Assembly (NCBI GenBank): GCA_900544245.1
Contig: UQUH01000048.1
Span: 1-12,450, forward strand
Direction of reading: 5' to 3'
DNA length: 12,450 nt
Source of the DNA: an uncultured Coriobacteriaceae bacterium
Lineage (GTDB): Bacteria > Actinomycetota > Coriobacteriia > Coriobacteriales > QAMH01
Shown: positions 1 through 7,231 of the stretch, in pieces
Layout: each line of letters starts with the position of its first letter
Numbering within the stretch: position 1 is the stretch's first letter
Made by a program: the position numbers and the translations under genes
Notes under the pieces: generated by a model
What the model was told of the DNA's origin: nothing
Seen by the model: only the letters and a program-made list of their open reading frames with translations
Databases searched by the model: none

Positions 1-1706
1 AGGAACGCGACGACGAACGGTATCGCAAGGCCGCCGAAGCCGCGCGCAAGCGCGCCGCCGACGAGCGCGCCAAGCAGGCTGCCCTCGAGAACGACCCCGT
101 CTACCAGGAAAAGAAGCGCAAGGAAGCCGAAAGGCTCAAGGAGCGCGGCAAGCGCGAGATGGAAAGGCAGCGCAAGCGCTCGGAACGTCGCTCCGCCGCC
201 GCGGCCCGCTCCAAGGCAAAGATAGACGAGCGCGATGCCCAGAAGTCCACCGGCATCTCGAGTGTCGAGCGCAAACGTCGCCAGCGCGAGTACGCCGACC
301 TCGAGCGTCGTCAGGCACTCGCGAAGCAGAAGAAGAGCGCTCCCTCGAAGTCGAAGCGCAACAGCAAGAGCCTCGCCTGCCTCGTCCTCATCGTCATCCT
401 CGCCATCGCCTCGGCCATCGCGTTGTACCCCCCGCAGGACAAGATCACCATGGGTCTCGACATCCAGGGCGGCGTCTCGGTCAACCTCAAGGCATCCACG
501 ACCGACGGGTCGCCCATCACCGCCGAGCAGATGGACCAGACGCAGCTCGTCATCTCCAATCGCGTCAACGCCTCCGGTGCCGCCGCGGCGACCATCCAGC
601 AGCAGGGCAACGACGCCTTTCTCGTCCAGGTTCCCGGTGCCGCCGAGAACTCCCAGGCCATCCTCGACACGCTCAGCAGCCAGGGCGTCCTGGAGTTCGT
701 GGACGTCGGGACCATTACTGACGAGACCGCACGCACGTTCATTCAACAGGGTCTCACCGGCATGAACCTCAAGAAGGAAGGCGTCACGTACACGCCGTTC
801 ATGACGGGCGAGGAAGTCGATAACGTCACGGTCGACCGTCCGCAGGCCTCGGCCGAATATGCCGTCAACCTGCAGCTTGACGGTACGGGTACCGCCGAGT
901 TCGCCGCGGTGACGCGCGAGCTCGTGAGCACGCACGGGCAGATAGCCATCTTGCTCGATGGCGTCGTCGAGTCGGCTCCCGCAGTGCAGGCCGCCATCAC
1001 CAACGGACAGGTGCAGATCACCGGCAACTACACGGTCGAGGAGGCAAACGCCCTCAAGACGATCATCGACTCCGGTTCGCTGCCGGTTTCGCTGTCCATC
1101 GAGCAGGCCTCCACAGTCGGCCCCACGCTCGGCCAGCAGGCGCTGTGGTCGGGCATACTCGCCGCCCTCATCGGTATCGCGCTCGTCATCGTCTGGATGC
1201 TCGTCTTCTACAAGGGCCTGGGCCTCCTGCCCGCGGCTTCGATCTTCCTCATGTCGGTCGTCTACCTCGGCTTGCTCGCCCTGCTCTCGCAGGTGGGATG
1301 GTTCTCCCTCACCTTGCCCGGCATCGCGGGCATCATCGTCAACATCGGCATGTCCGCCGACTCCTCGATTCTCATCATGGAATGCTTCCACGAGCAGATA
1401 CGCGAGGGCAAATCGGTCAAGACGGCAGCCACCGTAGGTGTCAAGGAAGGTATCTTCACCTCGCTTGACGCCGATGTCGTCACGCTTGTTTCCGCGCTCA
1501 TCCTCTATTTCTTCGCCATGGGCGACGTGCGCGGCTTCGGCCTTACGCTTGCGCTCGGCATTATTTGCGACCTCGTCGTGATGGCCCTGTTCAGCGGGCC
1601 CATCATGCGCATCCTTGGCCCGCGCGTCATCGACCGCCATCCCGCGTTCTGGGGTATCGTCGATGACGTCAACGAGGGCGAATACATCGTGAAGGAGGCG
1701 GTGTAA
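1..1706 (+). CDS. secD: Protein translocase subunit SecD, 5'-partial
   Basis: SecD is the larger half of the SecDF membrane complex, which uses proton flow to pull exported proteins out of SecYEG on the outer face. The frame is open from base 3 with no stop, so the start probably lies outside the window. Numbering from the in-frame ATG at 159: a charged Arg/Lys/Glu/Ala-rich stretch to about residue 70, TM1 at about 72-90, the D1 motif MGLDIQGG at 98-105, a large external domain to about 325, and a cluster of five membrane helices to about 486. Asp401, in GMSADSSILI, aligns with the proton-relay Asp of E. coli SecD (D519). The motif differs slightly from the usual GMAVDANVLI. The ATG at 159 is a weak start: AAGGAG at 139-144 is 14 nt away, and the charged helix continues unbroken upstream of it. 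The stop TAA directly abuts secF. Family assignment is firm; the true N terminus is unknown. Confidence 0.93.
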   Translation, partial: ERDDERYRKAAEAARKRAADERAKQAALENDPVYQEKKRKEAERLKERGKREMERQRKRSERRSAAAARSKAKIDERDAQKSTGISSVERKRRQREYADLERRQALAKQKKSAPSKSKRNSKSLACLVLIVILAIASAIALYPPQDKITMGLDIQGGVSVNLKASTTDGSPITAEQMDQTQLVISNRVNASGAAAATIQQQGNDAFLVQVPGAAENSQAILDTLSSQGVLEFVDVGTITDETARTFIQQGLTGMNLKKEGVTYTPFMTGEEVDNVTVDRPQASAEYAVNLQLDGTGTAEFAAVTRELVSTHGQIAILLDGVVESAPAVQAAITNGQVQITGNYTVEEANALKTIIDSGSLPVSLSIEQASTVGPTLGQQALWSGILAALIGIALVIVWMLVFYKGLGLLPAASIFLMSVVYLGLLALLSQVGWFSLTLPGIAGIIVNIGMSADSSILIMECFHEQIREGKSVKTAATVGVKEGIFTSLDADVVTLVSALILYFFAMGDVRGFGLTLALGIICDLVVMALFSGPIMRILGPRVIDRHPAFWGIVDDVNEGEYIVKEAV

Positions 1707-3326
1707 ATGTACTCGTTGAGACCACATACCAAAATTGACTTCGTCAGGCTCTGGAAGTACGGCTTCAGGCTCTCCGGCGTTCTCATCGCCCTTGCCCTTG
1801 TCGGTTTCGTCGTGAGCACGGTTCTCACGGGAGCTCCGCTCACGCTCGGCACCGAGTTCTCGGGCGGTACCTCGATTCAGATAAACGATGCCGGCGATGT
1901 CACCGAAGATCAGCTCGAGGATGCGTTCAACAAGGCTGCGAACAAGCTTGGCTACGAGACGCAGATATCCTCCATCCAGACGGCCGCGAGCATGTCCGGC
2001 GGCAATGGCTACATCGTCAAGACGACCGATACCGTCTCGACCAACGCGAGCGAGATCATGAGCGAGGTCGAGGGAGCTCTCGACATAGACGAGAACGCGG
2101 TCGAAATCGAGACCATCGGTGCGAGCTGGGGTGCCTCGGTCATCTGGAGTTCGGTCCTCGCGTTCTTCCTGTCATGCCTGGGCATCCTCGCCGTCATCGC
2201 CATCCGCTACCGCGAGCCGCGCATGGGCGTCGTCGCGCTCATCTGCTTGTTCCATGACATGATCGTCGTGCTCGGCATCTACGCCTGGGCGGGTCTGTTC
2301 TTCCATATGGAGATCACCTCCGACGTCATCGCGGCATTGCTCGCCATCATCGGCTACTCGCTCTACGACACCGTCGTCGTGTTCCATCGCATCAGCCGAA
2401 ACGCCTCGCCGCAGATGAAATGCAGCCTTCTCACCTGCGCCAACACCTCGCTCAACGAGGTCATCGTGCGTACGATCAACACGTCGATCACCTCGGTCAT
2501 CCCCGTGCTGTTCATGCTGATCATCGGCACCGACACGCTCGTCGACTTCGCTTTCGCGATGTTCTGCGGCATGGTCGTCGGCGTCTACTCGACACTCGCC
2601 ATCTCCGCGCCCATCTACACCAAGTGGAAGGCCAAGGACCCGGCGTACGCCCGTCTCGAGAACAAGTATCCCTACGAGGTCGTCCAGTCGCCGTTCACCA
2701 AGCAGATGATGCTCGAGGCACGCAAGGAAACCGCCGAGAAGCTCAAGGTCGAAAAGCAGGAGCACAAGGAGGCAAAGGCTGCCGAGCGCGAAGCCGCGGC
2801 AAAGGTCAAGCAGGAGGAGAAGGACGCCCTGCTCAAGGCCAAGGAGACCGAAAAACATGCCGACGAGCGCATCAGGCACACGACAGGCGAGAAGCTTGAC
2901 AAGCTCAAGCAGGCCGAAAGGGAGACCGAGTCCGAGATTGACCGTCAGATCGCCCCCGACATCTTTGCGGGGTCGGATTCGGACATCGACGAGGACAAGC
3001 AATCCGCAGCCTTGGATGAAAGGGACCCCGAGGCGGCGCAAGACAAGCAGCGGCACGATGATGCTGCAAGGGCCGGGATTTCCGGCAACGCGGACGATGG
3101 CGACGACGCCGAGTCCGATGGGGCCGAAGCTGTCGTACGGGAGGCAGACGACTCTCCGGAGGCCGAGTCCGGGGACGATGGGGATTCGCAGGAGGCTTCC
3201 GCGACGAGCGGCAAGTACTCGGCTGCCAAACCCGTGGATTCGGGTGATGACACCATCACGACCACGACGAGCTTCTCGTACGAGTACGTGACCGGTGAAG
3301 ACGACAAGGATGACTCCCGGAGCTAG
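1707..3326 (+). CDS. secF: Protein translocase subunit SecF with long charged C-terminal tail
   Basis: SecF is the partner of SecD in proton-driven preprotein export. The ATG follows the secD stop with no gap, and AAGGAGG at 1692-1698 lies 8 nt upstream, so the two are translated as a unit. Visible parts: TM1 at about 21-41, LGTEFSGG at 47-54, an external domain to about 143, TM2-TM6 at about 145-305, and the signature IIGYSLYDTVVVFHRI at about 214-229. Asp221 and Arg255 (in VRTINTS) align with the functional D213 and R247 of E. coli SecF. The protein has 539 residues, against roughly 300 for a typical SecF. The extra ~230 residues are cytosolic. First comes a Lys/Glu/Ala-rich helix or coiled coil (about 331-415), then a disordered Asp/Glu-rich tail ending in a Thr/Ser-rich patch and EDDKDDSRS. 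The core identity is firm; the tail's role is unknown. Confidence 0.95.
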   Translation: MYSLRPHTKIDFVRLWKYGFRLSGVLIALALVGFVVSTVLTGAPLTLGTEFSGGTSIQINDAGDVTEDQLEDAFNKAANKLGYETQISSIQTAASMSGGNGYIVKTTDTVSTNASEIMSEVEGALDIDENAVEIETIGASWGASVIWSSVLAFFLSCLGILAVIAIRYREPRMGVVALICLFHDMIVVLGIYAWAGLFFHMEITSDVIAALLAIIGYSLYDTVVVFHRISRNASPQMKCSLLTCANTSLNEVIVRTINTSITSVIPVLFMLIIGTDTLVDFAFAMFCGMVVGVYSTLAISAPIYTKWKAKDPAYARLENKYPYEVVQSPFTKQMMLEARKETAEKLKVEKQEHKEAKAAEREAAAKVKQEEKDALLKAKETEKHADERIRHTTGEKLDKLKQAERETESEIDRQIAPDIFAGSDSDIDEDKQSAALDERDPEAAQDKQRHDDAARAGISGNADDGDDAESDGAEAVVREADDSPEAESGDDGDSQEASATSGKYSAAKPVDSGDDTITTTTSFSYEYVTGEDDKDDSRS

Positions 3327-3347
3327 GTTGCGACCGCAGCTCCCGGG
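3316..3347 (+). terminator. Stem-loop over the secF stop codon (weak terminator candidate)
   Basis: The arms at 3316-3324 and 3338-3347 pair as 9 bp with one bulged C (3342) and a 13-nt loop. The secF TAG (3324-3326) sits at the left arm/loop boundary. There is no T-run after the stem, so a classic intrinsic terminator is doubtful. It may instead protect the 3' end of the secDF mRNA. Confidence 0.3.
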
Positions 3348-3369
3348 TTCTCATGGACGTGGACTATCG

Positions 3370-3396
3370 AGGCGGGCCGTCGATCGCGGCCCGTTT
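3370..3396 (+). terminator. Stem-loop between secF and recJ (terminator candidate)
   Basis: CGGGCCG (3373-3379) and CGGCCCG (3387-3393) form a perfect 7-bp stem. It extends to 10 bp with two G-U pairs and an A-U pair at the base, with a 7-nt loop. Only three T residues follow. It is the second hairpin in this gap and the best candidate for separating secDF from the recJ operon. Confidence 0.4.
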
Positions 3397-3453
3397 CGGG
3401 TATTCGGACAAGATCGCGTGTTCCGTCCAAAAGATGCATCGGAGGAAACGACC

Positions 3454-3486
3454 GTGTCTCAGCGTTATGCGACAATCCGTATATGA
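3454..3486 (+). CDS. Putative 10-codon leader ORF coupled to recJ
   Basis: A GTG at 3454 has a strong ribosome site, GGAGG at 3441-3445, 8 nt upstream. It opens a ten-codon ORF (VSQRYATIRI) whose TGA at 3484-3486 overlaps the recJ ATG at 3483-3485 as ATGA. The recJ ATG itself has no Shine-Dalgarno sequence in the 20 bases before it. The simplest reading is that ribosomes load at the GTG, terminate at the overlap and restart on recJ. The peptide has no recognisable function. Alternatives are that recJ is leaderless, with GACAAT at 3471-3476 as a poor -10 element, or that the GTG is fortuitous. Confidence 0.4.
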   Translation: MSQRYATIRI

Positions 3487-6400
3487 ACGATTATCGCGAA
3501 CATACCAGATTGGATGTCGCCCCCGTTGACGAGGAGGCTGCGCACGAGATCGCCCTGGCATGCAATCTCGGCTCCCTTCTCTCGCGGGTCCTCGTCTCGC
3601 GTGGTGTCGACACCTCGGGTGCCGCACGTTCGTTCCTGGCTCCCTCGCTCGAGCGCGATTGGGTGGATCCAGCCGCGATTCCCGGCATGTCCGAGGTCGT
3701 CGATTGCCTACGAGCCGCCATCGAGGGCAGGAAGCGCATCCTCGTCTTTGGCGACTTCGACGTTGACGGCATTACGGCCACGGCCCTCTCGGTGCGTGCC
3801 CTGCGTGCGCTTGGCGCCGATGCGCATGGGCTCATCCCGCATCGCTACGATGAGGGATACGCCCTGTCGGAGGCCGCGATCGAGCGTGGCATGGCATGCC
3901 ATCCGGACCTCATCATGACCGTCGATTGCGGCATATCCTGCGCGAACGAGGTCGAAGGCCTTCTCGCGCGCGGCGTCGAGGTCTGCATCACCGACCATCA
4001 CGAGCCGGGCGAGGCCGTTCCCGTCAACGTTCCCGTTGCCGACCCAAAGCTCGACCCCACGTGCCCGTCGCGTGATCTCGCCGGTGCGGGTGTCGCCCTC
4101 AAGCTCTTCTGCATGCTCGGTGCCGCGCTGGGCAAGCCAGACCTTTGGCTCGATCTCACCGATCTCGCCGCGCTCGGCACCATCGCCGACCTCATGCCGC
4201 TCATGGGCGAGAATCGCGCCCTGGTGGCACACGGCCTTGCGCACATGCGCAACGACACGCGCGTCGGGTTGCTCGCCCTGGCGGCCGTCTGCGGGGTCGA
4301 AATCGACGCCATCACCGCGACGCGGCTGTCCTTCTCGCTCATTCCGCGTCTCAACGCGGCGGGTCGCATGGGCGACGCGAGCATAGGCTATGACCTGCTG
4401 ATGTGCGACGATCTCGATCGCGCCCAACGTATCGCCGGCCAGCTCGAGCAAGTCAACGAGCAGCGACGTCAGACGGAAGTCGAGCTCAACGCCCAGGTCG
4501 AGGAGCAGCTTTCCCATGCGCATGGCGACGATGCCGTCATCGTGGTCGCCGGCGAAGGTTGGCATGAGGGGGTAAAGGGCATCGTCGCCTCCCGCATCGC
4601 CCGTTCCCGCAAGAGGCCCGTCATCATCTTCTCGATCGAGGATGGCCAGGCGCGCGGCTCGGGTCGTTCGTATGGCGATGTCAACCTCTTCGAGCTCGCA
4701 AGTGGCTGCTCCGACCTCTTCGAGAAGTTCGGGGGTCATGCGGCTGCCATCGGCATAACGCTTCCCGCAGACAAGCTCGACGAGCTCAGGCGGCGTCTAT
4801 GTGCCCAGCTGGTCGAGATGCAACACGATGCGCCAGGTCCCGGCGTACGCGTTGACGCCGTCGCGCGCGTCGAGGAATGCACCCTCGAGCAGTTCTCCGA
4901 ACTCGAGCTCCTCCAGCCCTGCGGCAATGGCAACCCCATGCCGCTTCTCGCCTTGCGAGACGTCTTTCTCGATAACCGCACGGTCGTGGGCAAACAGGGT
5001 AATCACTTCGCCTTCGACGCGAGTGACGGGACCGCCCGGGTTTCGGGCATCTTCTTCGGTCCGCAGGACCTCCAGGAGCTCGTGGATTGCACGACAATCT
5101 GCGACGTGGTCTTCGAGCCCGACGTCAACGAGTTTCGCGGACGCAAGACCCCCAAGCTCATGACGAAGGAGATACTCTTCGATTCCAGCCCCGCCGCGCA
5201 GACGAATATGTCCCATCACATCGACGAGCTCTTCGAGCGACAAGGGGAAATCTGCGAGACGGGCGATTACGCTGGCATCACGCAAGTCGCGCGTTTCAAC
5301 ACCAAGGTGGTCGGTGTCACCTACGAAAACCGCCAGGACGTCCTCGCATCGCTCGAGCCCGGCGTCGAGCTCTTGCTCAGGCGCGATTCCCAGAACGAAT
5401 ACGACGCGAATGCCATCGCCGTGACCTTGCTCGACGGCACCCAGCTCGGCTATCTCAACAAGCACCTCGCCAAGCAGCTCGCTCCTGCCATGGACGCCGG
5501 CACGTCCTACGATGCCGCCGTGAGCGCCGTGACGGGCGGGCCGGCAGATCCCATGGCCGACGTGCGCTCGCCCGGACCACTCGGCATGCGCGATCCCGGC
5601 GTGGTCGACCGCAGCTACGGTGTCAACATCGTCGTGCGACGCACCGACCTCGACATGGGACAGGCGGCAAACGACGTCGAGGAGCACAGGCGCTCGTTAC
5701 TCGAGGCGCGTGAGCGCTGGGCGTCCCTTCCGACCGCAGACCTGGAAGATGCCCTGCGCACCGCTCTCATCGGCAACCATGCCCTACATGATGCGCAGGC
5801 TCGTGCGCTCGACGCCCTCGCGCATGGACGCAATACGCTTGCCATCATGGCAACGGGGCGCGGCAAGTCGCTCATATTCCATTTGCATGCTGCGCGCGCC
5901 GCCCTGCTCGAGGGCAAGGCCTGCGTCTTCGTCTATCCGTTGCGCGCCCTCGTGGCGGACCAGGCCTTCCATCTCCAGGAGGTCTTCGCCCAATTCGGGC
6001 TCACGGTCTCCGTTCTCACGGGCGAGAGTTCCGAGGAGGCACGTGCCGGGGCCTACGCGGGTCTAGCCGATGGCAGTGTCAACTGCGTGCTCACCACGCC
6101 CGAGTTTCTCTCCATACACGCCGCGCGTTTCGCGCAATCTGGCCGCGTCGGGTTCGTTGTCGTCGACGAGGCCCATCACGTCGCCTTGGCCCGGGCGGGC
6201 AACCGCAGCGCCTACGCCACGCTCGACGCCACGCTCGCGACCCTCGGAAACCCGCTCGTCCTCGCCGTCACGGCAACGGCCGGCACGCAGGAGTCCGAGG
6301 TCATACGTTCCGTGCTCTCCATCGACGAGCTCGTCCTCGACCCGACGGTGCGGGAGAATCTCCACGTCGACGACCACCGCGACGTCCGCGATCGCGAGCA

Positions 6401-7202
6401 GTATCTCGCCGGCATCGTCGCGAGCGGGGGAAAGTGCGTCGCCTACGTCAATTCCCGCGACCAATCGCTCTCGCTTGCTCGCATGTTGCGCAAGCGCCTC
6501 CCCAATCTCGCCCCGTACATCGGCTTCTACAATGCTGGCCTGTCAAAGCCCGACCGCAAGGCTATCGAGGATGCCTTCAGGAAAGGGGAGCTGCGCTGCA
6601 TCATCTCCACGAGCGCCTTCGGCGAGGGTATCGACATTCCCGATATCGAGCATGTCATCCTGTATCACCTGCCGTTCAATGACATCGAGTTCAACCAGAT
6701 GTCCGGCCGGGCGGGTCGCGATGGTCGTGATGCGACGATCCACCTGCTCTTTGGCTATGGCGATGCGCGCATCAACGAGACCATACTCGAGTCCGGCGCT
6801 CCGCCACGCGAGGCCCTCGTCGTTCTCTATCGCGTCTTGCGCGAGCTCGCGCAACGGGCGCAGGCGAAGGGCGACGGGGGATTCTCCTGCACCAATCGCG
6901 AATTGGCCGATCGCGCCATGAAGCTCGACAGGCATGTTAAGCTAGACGAGTCGAGCGTTTCATGCGGCATATCGGTCTTTCGCGAACTCGGTTTCATCGA
7001 GACGAGCGGGGCAAGCGTCGCACGTTACATCACGCTCGTGCCCGATCCCGGGCATATGGAGCTCGGGGATTCGGTGCGCTATCGCGAGGGGCTTGACGAG
7101 CTCGAGGTATTCAAGGCGTTCAAGGGCTGGGTGCTCAAGGCAGACGCCCGGCAGCTCCTCGAACGCTTCAATCGGCCCATCTTGCCCGATGGCATGGCAT
7201 AA
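3483..7202 (+). CDS. recJ: RecJ exonuclease fused to HIRAN domain and RecQ-like helicase
   Basis: RecJ is a Mg/Mn-dependent 5'-3' single-strand DNA exonuclease of recombinational repair. The nuclease is intact: DFDVDG at 91-96, VDCG at 147-150, DHH at 171-173, GAGVALK at 201-207, RLNAAGRMGD at 289-298, DHHA1 at about 350-445 with GGHAAAIG at 417-424, and the RecJ OB fold at about 455-565. Ordinary RecJ ends near here. This one continues with a HIRAN domain (about 603-718: VVGVTYENR, RRDSQNEYDANAIAV, LGYLNKHLAKQLAP). A full SF2 helicase follows: Q-motif region at about 766-779, Walker A ATGRGKS at 790-796, DEAHH at 895-899, TATA at 930-933, and QMSGRAGRDGR at 1072-1082. The C terminus looks like a winged helix, with no RecQ zinc cysteines or HRDC. 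No in-frame stop separates the parts. No earlier ATG, GTG or TTG is in frame, so the start at 3483 is the longest possible. rel begins 29 nt after the stop. Confidence 0.95.
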   Translation: MNDYREHTRLDVAPVDEEAAHEIALACNLGSLLSRVLVSRGVDTSGAARSFLAPSLERDWVDPAAIPGMSEVVDCLRAAIEGRKRILVFGDFDVDGITATALSVRALRALGADAHGLIPHRYDEGYALSEAAIERGMACHPDLIMTVDCGISCANEVEGLLARGVEVCITDHHEPGEAVPVNVPVADPKLDPTCPSRDLAGAGVALKLFCMLGAALGKPDLWLDLTDLAALGTIADLMPLMGENRALVAHGLAHMRNDTRVGLLALAAVCGVEIDAITATRLSFSLIPRLNAAGRMGDASIGYDLLMCDDLDRAQRIAGQLEQVNEQRRQTEVELNAQVEEQLSHAHGDDAVIVVAGEGWHEGVKGIVASRIARSRKRPVIIFSIEDGQARGSGRSYGDVNLFELASGCSDLFEKFGGHAAAIGITLPADKLDELRRRLCAQLVEMQHDAPGPGVRVDAVARVEECTLEQFSELELLQPCGNGNPMPLLALRDVFLDNRTVVGKQGNHFAFDASDGTARVSGIFFGPQDLQELVDCTTICDVVFEPDVNEFRGRKTPKLMTKEILFDSSPAAQTNMSHHIDELFERQGEICETGDYAGITQVARFNTKVVGVTYENRQDVLASLEPGVELLLRRDSQNEYDANAIAVTLLDGTQLGYLNKHLAKQLAPAMDAGTSYDAAVSAVTGGPADPMADVRSPGPLGMRDPGVVDRSYGVNIVVRRTDLDMGQAANDVEEHRRSLLEARERWASLPTADLEDALRTALIGNHALHDAQARALDALAHGRNTLAIMATGRGKSLIFHLHAARAALLEGKACVFVYPLRALVADQAFHLQEVFAQFGLTVSVLTGESSEEARAGAYAGLADGSVNCVLTTPEFLSIHAARFAQSGRVGFVVVDEAHHVALARAGNRSAYATLDATLATLGNPLVLAVTATAGTQESEVIRSVLSIDELVLDPTVRENLHVDDHRDVRDREQYLAGIVASGGKCVAYVNSRDQSLSLARMLRKRLPNLAPYIGFYNAGLSKPDRKAIEDAFRKGELRCIISTSAFGEGIDIPDIEHVILYHLPFNDIEFNQMSGRAGRDGRDATIHLLFGYGDARINETILESGAPPREALVVLYRVLRELAQRAQAKGDGGFSCTNRELADRAMKLDRHVKLDESSVSCGISVFRELGFIETSGASVARYITLVPDPGHMELGDSVRYREGLDELEVFKAFKGWVLKADARQLLERFNRPILPDGMA

Positions 7203-7231
7203 CGCGTTTCGTGGCACAAAGGAGTGAGTGC

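Noticed and set aside
159..161. ATG at 159 as the true secD start
   Set aside because: The nearest AAGGAG is 14 nt away, and the same charged helix continues in frame upstream to the window edge. I therefore treat the gene as 5'-partial.
3327..3453. A sigma-70-type promoter for the recJ operon
   Set aside because: No convincing -35/-10 pair could be found in the gap. The only nearby -10-like string (GACAAT, 3471-3476) is a poor match without a -35.
7211..7213. GTG at 7211 as the rel start
   Set aside because: The good ribosome site AAAGGAG (7218-7224) lies downstream of it and is correctly spaced for GTG 7232.
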